Source: Gammaproteobacteria bacterium (lineage in GTDB: Bacteria; Pseudomonadota; Gammaproteobacteria; Pseudomonadales; Pseudohongiellaceae). From it: a stretch of 59,652 nucleotides of DNA. Below the pieces are notes generated by a model. The model worked only from the letters and a program-made list of their open reading frames with translations, did no database searches and was not told the origin of the DNA. Shown here piece after piece: positions 1 to 9,903 of the stretch (positions are counted from its first letter, which is position 1; each line of letters starts with the position of its first letter). The stretch covers positions 1 to 59,652 of the forward strand of contig JAPPOG010000084.1 of the NCBI GenBank assembly GCA_028818225.1, in the 5' to 3' direction. The translations under genes were made by a program, and so were the position numbers.

Positions 1-739
1 CTTCTTTAACCAACGATTCTAATTCGCTTAACTTTTCAGAAGATAATTCTGGAGGGCAAATGTATTTTGTATTCTCATCTTCATACTTCGCCTCATAATC
101 AAAGAATTCTCTTGGTGTTTCCAATTGCACCGTGGGAAATAACTCATCTCCTAAAACTCCAGTAGAATATTCAGTCCCACTAATAAATTTTTCGGCGATA
201 ACATCCGAATCAAAAGCCAATGCCGACTGATACTGTTTTTCCAGATCTGCAGCATTGTCTACAATCGCAATCCCTAAACTTGAACCTCCATTAACAGGCT
301 TGACTACCACCTTGCCAAATTTATTAATCAGTCCCTGCCAATCCGTATCAGTAGAAATAAATTCAAATTCTGCTGTATTTAAACCAAGTCGTTGCCAAAT
401 TAACTTGCTTTTAACTTTGTCCATGGCAATTGCTGAAGCAAGCACTCCGCTTCCTGTATAAGGGAAGCCTAAAATTTCCAGTAACCCCTGAATTACTCCA
501 TCTTCACCATCCTTGCCATGCAGCATATTTAGAACCAGATCTGGCTGAGCTGCTTTTAGTTGATCAATTATGTCCTTGCCCACATCGATCTCTGAGGCAT
601 TAACTCCCAGTCTTTGCAATCCATTGAATACGGCCGAGCCGCTAAGCAGAGAAATATCCCGCTCGACTGAAGTGCCACCTTTCAGTACTACTACATGCCC
701 TAATTTTGCGAGTATTTTTTCTTTATTTATCGGTTTCAT
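1..739 (-). CDS. ddl: D-alanine--D-alanine ligase, 3' part outside the window
   Basis: Joins two D-alanines with ATP to make the dipeptide that MurF adds to the peptidoglycan precursor; cytoplasmic. I translated this stretch by hand. It opens with ATG at 739 (AGTAGCA upstream is a weak ribosome site) and runs open to the window edge, giving 246 codons of a family usually about 310 residues long. Visible family motifs are KGGTSVERDISLLSG near residue 20, LHGKDGEDGVIQGLLE near 75 and the ATP-grasp stretch VVVKPVNGGSSLGI near 150. It lies 52 bases after murC, as expected in the division/cell-wall cluster; ftsQ-ftsA-ftsZ would be expected beyond the edge. The identification is firm; the C-terminal third cannot be judged. 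Confidence 0.95.
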   Translation of the reverse strand, partial: MKPINKEKILAKLGHVVVLKGGTSVERDISLLSGSAVFNGLQRLGVNASEIDVGKDIIDQLKAAQPDLVLNMLHGKDGEDGVIQGLLEILGFPYTGSGVLASAIAMDKVKSKLIWQRLGLNTAEFEFISTDTDWQGLINKFGKVVVKPVNGGSSLGIAIVDNAADLEKQYQSALAFDSDVIAEKFISGTEYSTGVLGDELFPTVQLETPREFFDYEAKYEDENTKYICPPELSSEKLSELESLVKE

Positions 740-791
740 TGCTACTTTTCTTGACCTTCTTCAGCCAAATTCTTCTATAAAAATCAATAAA

Positions 792-2222
792 TTAGTCTAA
801 ATTGAACCCTTTTTGAGCTATCTCTTTAGCCAGCGCACCAACACTGCCAGCCCCCTGGGTCAAAACGATGTCTCCACCCCTGACCAACCCTTTCAGAGCT
901 GCATGAACATCTTCAATTTTTTGGACATATACGGGGTCAACTTTTCCTCTGAGTCGAATACTGCGGCATAGGCTGCGGGAATCTGCACCAGCAATTTTCT
1001 TTTCTCCCGCCGAATAAACTTCAAGTAGCAATAGCACATCCGCTCTTGAGAGAACGTCAACAAAATCTTCATATAAATCTTTAGTTCTGCTAAATCGGTG
1101 AGGCTGATAGACCATCACAAGTCGATTCTTTGGCCAGCCCGCTCGTAATGCCTCTAAAGTTGCAGCTACTTCTGTGGGATGATGGCCATAGTCATCGATT
1201 AGCATCGCGCTACCATCTTCCAGCTCGAATTCTCCTTGTATGTCGAAGCGCCTTCCAACTCCGGCAAAATTTTCAATACCATTCTTTATATCTTTATCAC
1301 TAATTCCTTCGTCACTGGCGATTACAACTGCAGCTGTTGTATTAAGCGCATTATGCTTTCCGGGCATACTGAGCTTTATTTTTAAATTCTTCTTTTTGTC
1401 TGGGCGTTGAATTTCAAATTCTGTAATTTGTTTTTTCTGCACCAGATTCAGTATCCGGAAATCAGCTTTTTGTGAGAATCCATAGGTGATTTTGGGACGC
1501 GAAACCTGAGGTAATATTTCCCTTACAACAGCATCGTCAATGCACAAAACCGCCAAACCATAGAAGGGCAGATTATGCAGAAAATCTACGAAGTATTTTT
1601 TCAGGTTTTCAAAGTCGCCATCATAGGTGCTCATGTGGTCAGCTTCGATATTGGTTATAACCGATACCATTGGCTGCAAGTGCATAAAAGAAGCATCACT
1701 TTCATCAGCTTCAGCTACTAAATAGCGACTTTGACCGAGCTGCGCATTAGTGCCGGCGCTGTTTAGCAATCCACCAATAACGAATGTAGGATCCATTCCT
1801 CCCGCCGCCAAGACAGAAGCAATAATACTAGTAGTTGTTGTTTTTCCATGTGTTCCTGCAATTGCTATACTGTGCCTGTAACGCATTAATTCTGCCAGCA
1901 TCTCTGCTCTGGCAATAAGCGGCTTGGACTGGTTAATTGCTGCCTTGATTTCAGGATTCTTTCGATCTATGGCGCTGGAATAGACAACAACGTCAGCCTT
2001 TGTTACGTTTTTGGAATCGTGACCTAAAAATATTTTTGCACCTAACGACTTTAGTCTTTCCGTATTCGCAGATTTGCGCAGATCAGATCCAGTAATCCGA
2101 TATCCCTGATTGAGTAAAACCTCAGCGATACCGCACATACCTGCACCGCCTATTCCAACGAAATGCAAGGTATTAATGCGCCGCATTTCCGGAATTTGAT
2201 ACATTTGCTCTCCCTCAGGCAT
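792..2222 (-). CDS. murC: UDP-N-acetylmuramate--L-alanine ligase
   Basis: Adds L-alanine to UDP-MurNAc, the first peptide step of peptidoglycan synthesis; cytoplasmic. The protein shows the Rossmann-like start [17 protein letters not shown], the Mur-ligase ATP loop [10 protein letters not shown] and the C-terminal [14 protein letters not shown] segment, at full family length (about 475 residues). The longest frame opens at 2264, deep inside murG. I prefer ATG at 2222, which overlaps the murG stop (ATGCCTGA) and has GGAGG six bases upstream. ATG at 2204 is also possible and sits just before the IPEMRR stretch that matches E. coli MurC. Translation is probably coupled to murG. Confidence 0.96.
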   Translation of the reverse strand: MPEGEQMYQIPEMRRINTLHFVGIGGAGMCGIAEVLLNQGYRITGSDLRKSANTERLKSLGAKIFLGHDSKNVTKADVVVYSSAIDRKNPEIKAAINQSKPLIARAEMLAELMRYRHSIAIAGTHGKTTTTSIIASVLAAGGMDPTFVIGGLLNSAGTNAQLGQSRYLVAEADESDASFMHLQPMVSVITNIEADHMSTYDGDFENLKKYFVDFLHNLPFYGLAVLCIDDAVVREILPQVSRPKITYGFSQKADFRILNLVQKKQITEFEIQRPDKKKNLKIKLSMPGKHNALNTTAAVVIASDEGISDKDIKNGIENFAGVGRRFDIQGEFELEDGSAMLIDDYGHHPTEVAATLEALRAGWPKNRLVMVYQPHRFSRTKDLYEDFVDVLSRADVLLLLEVYSAGEKKIAGADSRSLCRSIRLRGKVDPVYVQKIEDVHAALKGLVRGGDIVLTQGAGSVGALAKEIAQKGFNLD

Positions 2223-3312
2223 TAGCCACCTCCAAGCAGAAGCTGCTAATGATTTCAGCTGCATTCAAACACGCTAATTCTCTTGCCTTGTTGCCTATTT
2301 CAGTGAGTTGCGGCGGATTAGCACTTAGACTCAACAAGATTGGCAAGACAGTCTTCGCCGAAAATTCTGATTGCTGAATGATGGAAGCGGCACCTTTTCT
2401 TTCTAGCCATTTTGCATTCAGTAATTGTTGCTGGTCTTTGTGATACGGGTAGGGAATTAATATAGAAGGCAGACCAAGAGCAGCTAACTCACTGACAGTG
2501 CTGGCCCCAGACCGACAAATAACGATATCGGCCCACTGGTAAGCAGATGCCATGTCATTTATAAATGGTTCTACTACAAGACTTGCTCCTACTTGCTGAT
2601 CTAGCTTTTCATAGAGTTCGATAGTTTCCTTTAGATTTGCGCTTCCAGTCTGATGTCTTATCACTAGCTTGATCTGACCGGTCCAGTTTGCCGCAACTTC
2701 CGGGATTACTTTATTGATAGCTAGCGCGCCCTGGGAGCCACCGAGAATCAGCACATTAAATTCGCCACTATTTGCTTTTCGCACACCTGACTTTGCTGCA
2801 GACAGAATCTCCGCCCGCAAGGGATTTCCGGTGAACTCCGCATCAATATTTTTAGCAAAAGTGTTTGGGAAGGATTCAAATACTTTCCTGGAATATTTAG
2901 CCAGGTAGCTATTAGTCATTCCAGGTACCGCGTTTTGCTCATGAATCACCAATGGCTTTCTCAGAACTTTGGCAGCCAATCCTGCAGGCCCGCAGATAAA
3001 TCCACCCATACCAAGAATGCAGTTTGGTTTTACTCGTCGAATCACATTAATCGACTGGACAAAAGCAATTAACAACATAAAGGGTGCCCCTAACCATCTG
3101 AGGATGCCTATACCACGCAAACCCTTCACCGAAATTCGGTGCAGGGGAATCGCAGAGGTTGCTAATAAGCTATTTTCCATACCTTGTGGCGTACCTAACC
3201 ATTCAACATTGACATTCTTGTTCTGTAGTTGCTGCGCAATAGCAAGCGCTGGAAAAACATGTCCTCCAGTTCCGGCAGCCATAATTAGAACTGTGACGTT
3301 TTTGTTCATCAC
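2215..3312 (-). CDS. murG: Lipid II synthase (UDP-GlcNAc transferase MurG)
   Basis: Transfers GlcNAc from UDP-GlcNAc to lipid I, giving lipid II on the inner face of the membrane. The 365-residue protein carries the GT28-family glycine loop [15 protein letters not shown] at the N-terminus, the GGSQGA loop near residue 195 and the nucleotide-sugar segment [19 protein letters not shown] near 265. Length is normal. It follows ftsW after an 8-base gap and overlaps murC by 8 bases, consistent with one operon. The start at 3312 gives MMNKNV; the second ATG is equally possible. Confidence 0.97.
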   Translation of the reverse strand: MMNKNVTVLIMAAGTGGHVFPALAIAQQLQNKNVNVEWLGTPQGMENSLLATSAIPLHRISVKGLRGIGILRWLGAPFMLLIAFVQSINVIRRVKPNCILGMGGFICGPAGLAAKVLRKPLVIHEQNAVPGMTNSYLAKYSRKVFESFPNTFAKNIDAEFTGNPLRAEILSAAKSGVRKANSGEFNVLILGGSQGALAINKVIPEVAANWTGQIKLVIRHQTGSANLKETIELYEKLDQQVGASLVVEPFINDMASAYQWADIVICRSGASTVSELAALGLPSILIPYPYHKDQQQLLNAKWLERKGAASIIQQSEFSAKTVLPILLSLSANPPQLTEIGNKARELACLNAAEIISSFCLEVANA

Positions 3313-3320
3313 ATCCAGTA

Positions 3321-4508
3321 TTAAACACTTATCCTATTTCCAACCGGGCCTGACTCAATCGGTTCGCTCTTTGTCACATCGAAACATTCAGTTTCGTATT
3401 GAATTCGCACTAATAACGCAATCATGAAAAAACTGACTATCAGGCTGGCTCCACCGTAACTAAGAAATGGCAGTGTTAATCCTTTGGTGGGCAATAGCCC
3501 GATATTAACGCCGATGTTAATCATTGCCTGGCCGGCAAATAACAGCCCCAAGCCATAGGCAAAAAACGCCGCGAACAGTGCTCCTTTTCTCTCTGCTGCT
3601 TTGCCTATAGAAAATGCGAGATAAACCAGCAGACAAAATAGAATCACCACAATTGATACACCAAAAAGCCCCAGCTCTTCACCGATTATCGCCAACACAA
3701 AATCATTATGCGCTTCAGGCAAAAAGTAGAGTTTCTGAATGCTGTTTCCCAAACCAACGCCAAACCACTCACCACGCCCAAAGGCGATTAGCGCCTGAGT
3801 CAGCTGATAACTTCCACCATATACATTTTCAGCAGCCCAGGGATTAAGATAGGAGGAAAAGCGTACAATCACATAGGGTTTGGTAAGTGCCAAATAGGTG
3901 ACAGCGCCACCACACAAAGCAAGCATGACAATAAAGCGGTGAAGCTTTGCTCCAGCAAGAAAAATCATACAAAAACCAGTAAGCATCAGAATTACCAATG
4001 CTCCATGATCCGGCTCTAACTGGAGTAATATGGCTGCAGTCCCAATCACTAACAACGGCTTCAGGAATCCCGACCATTTTTCCCGCACTTCATCTAAATG
4101 CCTCGCCAGGTAGGCAGCGAGATAGATTACGACAAATATTTTTGCGAGCTCAGATGGCTGCAAATTAAAAAGACCCAGATCAATCCAACGCGCACTGCCA
4201 TTTACAACTTTGCCAATGCCAGGCACTAAAACCAAAAGTAATAATGCGAACGAACCCATCAGCAGGAACCAACTAAATCTTTTCCAGGCTAAAACAGGAA
4301 TATGCAAGGTAATTATCATTACCAGTAAACCCATCAAGGCAAATATTCCCTGCCGTTTAAAATGATAAAAGGGATCGTTATACTGACTACTGGCAATTTC
4401 TACCGATGCCGAAGTCATCATGAGCAATCCGGTAGCCAGCAGTAGAAACGTAACCAACAATATTGGATTCAGAGAAACTGAGTCCGAATTGCTAACTCTC
4501 ATCGGCAT
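3321..4508 (-). CDS. ftsW: Septal peptidoglycan glycosyltransferase FtsW
   Basis: SEDS-family polytopic membrane protein that polymerises lipid II at the division septum together with FtsI. About ten hydrophobic segments are visible, with SEDS signatures NGSARWIDLGLFNLQPSELAK, HNDFVLAIIGEELG and LPFLSYGGASL. The longest frame begins with TTG at 4529, overlapping the murD stop as TTGA with no ribosome site. I chose ATG at 4508 because AGGG sits five bases upstream of it. Length (395 residues) is normal. It lies between murD and murG, the classical position. Confidence 0.95.
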   Translation of the reverse strand: MPMRVSNSDSVSLNPILLVTFLLLATGLLMMTSASVEIASSQYNDPFYHFKRQGIFALMGLLVMIITLHIPVLAWKRFSWFLLMGSFALLLLVLVPGIGKVVNGSARWIDLGLFNLQPSELAKIFVVIYLAAYLARHLDEVREKWSGFLKPLLVIGTAAILLQLEPDHGALVILMLTGFCMIFLAGAKLHRFIVMLALCGGAVTYLALTKPYVIVRFSSYLNPWAAENVYGGSYQLTQALIAFGRGEWFGVGLGNSIQKLYFLPEAHNDFVLAIIGEELGLFGVSIVVILFCLLVYLAFSIGKAAERKGALFAAFFAYGLGLLFAGQAMINIGVNIGLLPTKGLTLPFLSYGGASLIVSFFMIALLVRIQYETECFDVTKSEPIESGPVGNRISV

Positions 4509-4525
4509 TGTCGCCCTGCTAATGC

Positions 4526-5887
4526 TCAACGTAACTGCTCCACTGACTGAATAAACGTATTTCCCCGATGCTGAAAATTATCAAACATGTCAAAACTCGC
4601 ACAGGCAGGTGAAAGCAATACTGCATCACCCGCAGAAGCATGCTCCAGCGCAGTGTTGACAGCATCTTGCATATCGTTAGCAAAGTAGGTGGATATTTCG
4701 GCATCAAAATTCGACGCCATTTCTACAGCATCTTGCCCAATTAAAATAACTTCTTTTCCCCATCGGTTTATTGCCGGAACAAGGGATCGAAAATCTGCAC
4801 CTTTGCCAATGCCGCCAGCTATTAAAATTATATGTCCATCGATTCGCTGACCCAGCCCTTCCACAGCTGCCATGGTGGCCCCAACATTTGTCCCCTTGGA
4901 ATCGTTATAAAATTCAACTCCTTCGACATTAGCAACCCATTGACAACGATGAGGCAATCCTTCGAAATCTTTAATTGCCGCCCGAATAGTGTCCAGATCG
5001 ATGCCAATGGCTAGGGCCAAAGCTACTGCCGCCAGAACATTGGATATATTATGCTGACCAAAAATTTTTAATTCGTTTATTGACACTATCTTTTCGAATT
5101 GGAAGGCAAGGTATTGATCACCGTCTACTTCCAATAAACCCAGTCCATTGACTCCCGGCCGATTAAATCCGAAATCCCAGATCGGGACATTCAGCTCTGT
5201 TACAGGATAGGAGTAAACATCGTCGCGATTGATCACTACTTGCTTACAGCCATTAAAAATTCTTAGCTTTGCCTTATGATATTCATCCAGGTTTTCGTAG
5301 CGATCCATATGATCGGCACTGAGATTCAAAATAACTGCAACTTCGGCACCTAATTTTTCTGTTGTTTCAAGCTGAAAACTTGATAACTCGAGAATGTAAA
5401 AATCTTTCTCTTCTTCATCCAGTAAATCCAGTGCCGGTTTAAAACTCGCACCGTCTAAATTTCCACCCAAACCAAATCTCTTGCCCGCTTTACGTAAAAT
5501 CCCGGCCAGTATAGCGACGACTGTGCTTTTCCCATTAGAACCAGTAACTGCGATGATGGGCTTAGTGACTGACTTGGAAAAAATATCTATGTCCCCGGTA
5601 ATAGGAACGCCATGTTCTGCTGCCTCTGCAATTGCAGGTGTTTTTAAACTTAAACCTGGACTCACCACTAGTTCGCTCGCCTCTAATATTGTTTTTTGAT
5701 TTAGTTGGCCTACTTCAATTTCAACATCAGGCATTAGTTGCTTTAATTTCTGTAATGCTGGTGGATTAGTGCGACTATCAATTATTTTAAATTTTTGGTT
5801 TCGAGAAGCTAAATACTTCGCAACCGATAACCCTGTTTCCCCCAGTCCTACGATTACCTTTTCATCTCTTATCACTTCTTCACGCAA
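4526..5887 (-). CDS. murD: UDP-N-acetylmuramoylalanine--D-glutamate ligase
   Basis: Adds D-glutamate to UDP-MurNAc-L-Ala. The ATP loop is VTGSNGKSTVVAIL near residue 115, followed by NLSADHMDRYENLDEYHKAK and the YNDSKGTNVGAT segment, all typical of MurD; 453 residues is normal. The start is uncertain: the frame opens with TTG at 5887, and an in-frame GTG at 5875 would give VIRDEKVIVGLGETG, closer in length to the E. coli N-terminus. Neither has a strong ribosome site. It lies 15 bases downstream of mraY. Confidence 0.95.
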   Translation of the reverse strand: MREEVIRDEKVIVGLGETGLSVAKYLASRNQKFKIIDSRTNPPALQKLKQLMPDVEIEVGQLNQKTILEASELVVSPGLSLKTPAIAEAAEHGVPITGDIDIFSKSVTKPIIAVTGSNGKSTVVAILAGILRKAGKRFGLGGNLDGASFKPALDLLDEEEKDFYILELSSFQLETTEKLGAEVAVILNLSADHMDRYENLDEYHKAKLRIFNGCKQVVINRDDVYSYPVTELNVPIWDFGFNRPGVNGLGLLEVDGDQYLAFQFEKIVSINELKIFGQHNISNVLAAVALALAIGIDLDTIRAAIKDFEGLPHRCQWVANVEGVEFYNDSKGTNVGATMAAVEGLGQRIDGHIILIAGGIGKGADFRSLVPAINRWGKEVILIGQDAVEMASNFDAEISTYFANDMQDAVNTALEHASAGDAVLLSPACASFDMFDNFQHRGNTFIQSVEQLR

Positions 5888-5902
5888 CCTGTACTTACAT
5901 CT

Positions 5903-6985
5903 TTAACGTAGTTTCAAAGTCGCCAATCCAAATAGAACGAGCATGACCGTAATTATCCAAAAACGGACAATTACGCGTGGTTCCGGCCATCCTTTAAGTT
6001 CAAAATGATGATGGAGAGGCGCCATTCTGAAAATTCGCTTTCCAGTGAGCTTGAACGAAGCAACTTGCAAAATAACTGATGCTGTTTCCATTACAAACAC
6101 ACCACCCATGATGAAAAGAACGATTTCATGACGAGAAACTATCGCCATTACACCGAGAGCCGCGCCCAATGCCAGAGCCCCTACGTCGCCCATAAAAATC
6201 TGTGCAGGGTAAGTGTTAAACCAGAGGAAGCCCATGCCGGCTCCAACCAGTGCGCCAGCGAAAATTACTACCTCACCGGAACCAGTAACATTAGGAATAT
6301 TTAAATAGGCTGAGAATTCTGAATGCCCTGCCAGGTAGGCGATAATTCCCAGGGCACCTCCGACCATAACCGTTGGCAGTATTGCCAAACCATCCAGTCC
6401 ATCAGTTAGATTTACTGCATTACTGAAGCCGACGATTATGAATGCACTTATAACCACATAAAGAATCCCAACATTGATAGCGACATCTTTGAAAAAGGGA
6501 ACAATGTATTCAATCTCAATGGAACTAATTGCTGTGTAATACAAAATGATTGCAGCAGTCACACCAATGATTGTTTGCCAGAATAATTTCCAGCGTGCTG
6601 ACAATCCGGCGGAATTCTGTTCGAACACCTTGCGATAATCATCGACCCAACCAATTGCTCCAAACATCATGGTGACCAATAACACGATCCAAACATAATG
6701 ATTGGTAAGGTCAGACCAAATTAAGGTACTCGCAGCAATACTAACCAGGATTAATGCACCACCCATGGTGGGTGTTCCTGCTTTACTAAAATGAGTCTCT
6801 GGCCCATCGTCTCTAACCACCTGCCCAATCTGGTGATAATTCAATCGACGAATCATATAAGGCCCGATAATTAAGGAAACAAACAGCGCAGTTAAGATGC
6901 TAAATATTCCGCGCACAGTAATGTATTGCAAAACTGCAAAACTATTATCAAACTGCATTAAATAATCTGATAGAAAAACCAGCAT
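5903..6985 (-). CDS. mraY: Phospho-N-acetylmuramoyl-pentapeptide transferase
   Basis: Integral membrane enzyme that moves phospho-MurNAc-pentapeptide onto undecaprenyl phosphate, forming lipid I. The 360-residue protein has about ten membrane segments and the hallmark motifs [33 protein letters not shown] and [19 protein letters not shown]. The aspartates of DDYRKV and of FMGD and the HHH triad are intact, so it should be active. It overlaps the murF stop by one base (TAATG), suggesting translational coupling. Confidence 0.97.
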   Translation of the reverse strand: MLVFLSDYLMQFDNSFAVLQYITVRGIFSILTALFVSLIIGPYMIRRLNYHQIGQVVRDDGPETHFSKAGTPTMGGALILVSIAASTLIWSDLTNHYVWIVLLVTMMFGAIGWVDDYRKVFEQNSAGLSARWKLFWQTIIGVTAAIILYYTAISSIEIEYIVPFFKDVAINVGILYVVISAFIIVGFSNAVNLTDGLDGLAILPTVMVGGALGIIAYLAGHSEFSAYLNIPNVTGSGEVVIFAGALVGAGMGFLWFNTYPAQIFMGDVGALALGAALGVMAIVSRHEIVLFIMGGVFVMETASVILQVASFKLTGKRIFRMAPLHHHFELKGWPEPRVIVRFWIITVMLVLFGLATLKLR

Positions 6986-8340
6986 TAGTCGCCCCCAATC
7001 ACGCTCAATTCTTCAACCACTTCTTCCATATGTGCTCCACGAGATCCCTTCACAAGAAACACGGTATTTGAACTAGCTGCCGCCTTACAGGTCGCAATTA
7101 ATTCTTCTTTTGACTCAAAATGCCTGGCGCTGGAACCAAAACCCTGCGCGGTAAACTTACTCAGCTCTCCAACCGCCCATAGCTCATGCACACCCGCGCT
7201 TGCTGCATATTGACCAACCTGCAAATGCGCTTCTTCTGCCTCGGTGCCAAGCTCCCGCATATCGCCGACTACCAGGATTTTTTCTTCGGGAAATGACATC
7301 AAGACATCTATGGCAGCCATAAAAGAATTTGGACTTGCGTTGTAAGAGTCATCCACCACACAACATTCTTTTATGCCTGCTACAGGATTAAGCCGACGCT
7401 GCACTGGCGCTAATGACTCAAGCCCTTTTTTAATTGCGGGCAAGCTGGCTCCAGCGCATTGAGCTGCAATCGCCGCAGCCACCGCATTGATCACGTTATG
7501 CTTACCCAATACCTTAAGAGTAATCCGCTCCTGACCTGCCGGGGTATGCAGCTTAAAACTCACAATTCCTTTGGCGCCAATTTCGATATTCGTGGCAAAA
7601 GCATCCGCATCAGTGCTTGCTTGACTAAACAGGAGAACTTTTCTCTCACCCGCTCTCGTGATCCAGCTTTCTACATTCGGATCATCAGCATTGAGAATAA
7701 TCGTGGCGTCTTGCGGGGCAGGATCAATTATTTCTCCTTTGGCCTGAACTATCCCTTGCAAGCTTCCAAACCCTTCAATATGCGCAGCGTTAGCATTAGT
7801 AAGCAGAGCAATGTCCGGTTTAGTCATAGTAGCGCTGAATTCGATTTCTCCATGACAGTCAGCACCCATCTCGATGACTGCAAATTCATGCTCCTGCTTA
7901 AGCTGCAAGAGCGTTAATGGCACCCCAATAGTGTTATTCAGATTGGCTTGGGTTATGAGTGTTTCTCCTTCAATTCTCAAGATCGCACCAATCATTTCTT
8001 TTACAGTGGTTTTGCCCTGACTACCAGTAAGCGCTAAAACCCTTGCCGAACTTTGCTGCCGCATTAAAGACGCAATTTTTCCAAGGGCGATATGGGTATC
8101 TTTTACTCTAATTGTTGGAATAGTGGATTCAGTTGCCACTTTCATATCAGAGACAACTGCTGAATTCGCTCCCCTGCTTGCAGCATCCTCTACAAATTCA
8201 TTGCCATTAAAATTTTTACCCACTAGTGCCAGGTAGGTATCACCTTTTTTCAAGGATCGGGTATCAGTCGACAATGCAGTCACCTCTACATCATCTCCAG
8301 ATTGTTCACCGCCTAATTGTTCGGCTAAAACTGATAGCAT
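6985..8340 (-). CDS. murF: UDP-MurNAc-tripeptide--D-Ala-D-Ala ligase
   Basis: Adds the D-Ala-D-Ala dipeptide, completing the pentapeptide precursor. Motifs are [14 protein letters not shown] near residue 105, the [11 protein letters not shown] stretch and the [15 protein letters not shown] segment specific to MurF. I placed the start at ATG 8340 ([11 protein letters not shown]), which matches the family N-terminus and has GGA six bases upstream. The longer frame uses TTG at 8355 overlapping the murE stop as TTGA. Length (451 residues) is normal. Confidence 0.95.
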   Translation of the reverse strand: MLSVLAEQLGGEQSGDDVEVTALSTDTRSLKKGDTYLALVGKNFNGNEFVEDAASRGANSAVVSDMKVATESTIPTIRVKDTHIALGKIASLMRQQSSARVLALTGSQGKTTVKEMIGAILRIEGETLITQANLNNTIGVPLTLLQLKQEHEFAVIEMGADCHGEIEFSATMTKPDIALLTNANAAHIEGFGSLQGIVQAKGEIIDPAPQDATIILNADDPNVESWITRAGERKVLLFSQASTDADAFATNIEIGAKGIVSFKLHTPAGQERITLKVLGKHNVINAVAAAIAAQCAGASLPAIKKGLESLAPVQRRLNPVAGIKECCVVDDSYNASPNSFMAAIDVLMSFPEEKILVVGDMRELGTEAEEAHLQVGQYAASAGVHELWAVGELSKFTAQGFGSSARHFESKEELIATCKAAASSNTVFLVKGSRGAHMEEVVEELSVIGGD

Positions 8341-8351
8341 TATTGTTCCAA

Positions 8352-9902
8352 TCAAGACTTCAATTCACCCCGTTTCTTATCCCTTTCCTGCAACGCTAAT
8401 CGCACCTGTTTGGCATCGCTAAAAATATTTCTGATTCCGGCAATATCTTGATAAGTCTCATGCCCTTTTCCAGCCACAAGAACAACATCACCATGTTTTG
8501 CGCTGGTAATAGCATGGGAAATTGCCGCAGCGCGGTCTCTTACCACTGCGACCTTACCTGGCTCATTGACTCCGCTAAGTATATGCTCAACAATTTCATC
8601 ACCTTCTTCGTTGCGCGGGTTATCATCGGTAATAACTAATTGATCAGAAAATTTTTCCGCAATTTCTCCCATTAGCGGTCGCTTTCCTTTGTCTCTGTTC
8701 CCGCCACAACCAAAAACACACCAGATGTCTCCTTTAAAATGATCTCGCAGAGCAGTCAGCGCACTGCGGAGCCCATCAGGAGTATGTGCATAATCTACAA
8801 CCGCAGTGATCTCCTTACATTCCCCAATAATTTCCATGCGCCCGTCCACTGGCTGCAATTCGGAAACAGCCTCGCAGATTGCCTCAATGCTGGCATTTCC
8901 TTTGCGAGTCAGGTAATTAATCAGCGCAGTGACAACAGCCAATACATTGCTGAAATTAAAATAACCAATTAGCTTTCCAGAAATTTCTCCCCTACCTATT
9001 GGTGTTTCAATTGTTGCCTTAAATCCGCTGCGTGTTAGCTCTATCGACTCTGCGTAAACAGTTGCCACGTTTTTCTTCAAACTGTAAGTGAGAATTTCAA
9101 CTTCGGAAGAAATACTATTAATAATAGGAAGTGCGAATGGGTCGTCGAGGTTCACGATCGCTGCTGACAAACCAGGCATTGTGAATAATTTCTTCTTATT
9201 TTCTCCATAAGCTTCCATCGATTCATGATAATCCAGGTGGTCACGAGTCAAGTTGGTAAAAACCGCGATATCGAATTTCACTGCTCGAACTCTTTTCTGA
9301 TGTAATCCTACTGAAGACACCTCCATGGCAATCGGATCAACATTTTCACTTACCATTTCCGCGAGAGCCGTTTGCGTGAATACCGCATCGGGAGTAGTTA
9401 ACTGAGATTCTGTAAGTTCTCCACATATGCCATAACCCAGGGTTCCGATTACGCCACACCGAAATCCTAAAGAAGTTAAAGACTGCGCAATAAACTGGCT
9501 ACAACTCGTTTTTCCATTTGTTCCAGTAATGCCAATAACCGATAGCTTTGTACTTGGGTGACCGTAAAACCTTCCTGCAATCTCACTAATTTTTGCGGAC
9601 AGATTATCTATGGCGATAATTGGCACCTGATTTTGCACTTGTATGCCTTGCCATTCTCCTCCCGACTCTGCCAGAACGGCACTGCATCCCAACTCTATGG
9701 CCTCATCAATGAAATTCCTTGCATCATAGTTACGACCGAAACAGGCTATGAATAAATCTCCTTTTTGCAGTAAGCGACTATCCATTTGCACACCGGTCAC
9801 GACTACCTGCAACGCTGACGTATCGGCGTCACCTATCTCTTTAATCCCTTGGATAAGTTCCAGCAACGAAGCTTCCGAATTTAATTTTTCAGCCGTATTC
9901 AT
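8352..9902 (-). CDS. murE: UDP-MurNAc-L-Ala-D-Glu--meso-diaminopimelate ligase
   Basis: Adds the third stem residue. The ATP loop is GITGTNGKTSCSQF, and the amino-acid pocket motif DDNPRNEEGDEI is the DNPR type that binds meso-diaminopimelate rather than lysine, as expected for a Gram-negative. The open frame extends upstream to 9947 inside ftsI, but ATG at 9902 (MNTAEKLNSE), one base after the ftsI stop, is the sensible start and gives 516 residues, normal for the family. Confidence 0.95.
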   Translation of the reverse strand: MNTAEKLNSEASLLELIQGIKEIGDADTSALQVVVTGVQMDSRLLQKGDLFIACFGRNYDARNFIDEAIELGCSAVLAESGGEWQGIQVQNQVPIIAIDNLSAKISEIAGRFYGHPSTKLSVIGITGTNGKTSCSQFIAQSLTSLGFRCGVIGTLGYGICGELTESQLTTPDAVFTQTALAEMVSENVDPIAMEVSSVGLHQKRVRAVKFDIAVFTNLTRDHLDYHESMEAYGENKKKLFTMPGLSAAIVNLDDPFALPIINSISSEVEILTYSLKKNVATVYAESIELTRSGFKATIETPIGRGEISGKLIGYFNFSNVLAVVTALINYLTRKGNASIEAICEAVSELQPVDGRMEIIGECKEITAVVDYAHTPDGLRSALTALRDHFKGDIWCVFGCGGNRDKGKRPLMGEIAEKFSDQLVITDDNPRNEEGDEIVEHILSGVNEPGKVAVVRDRAAAISHAITSAKHGDVVLVAGKGHETYQDIAGIRNIFSDAKQVRLALQERDKKRGELKS

Positions 9903-9903
9903 T

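Noticed and set aside
2969..3427. 152-codon plus-strand frame opposite murG/ftsW
   Set aside because: Antisense to conserved genes with complete motifs; no ribosome site or family features.
7459..7917. 152-codon plus-strand frame opposite murF
   Set aside because: Shadow frame across conserved murF coding sequence; no motif.
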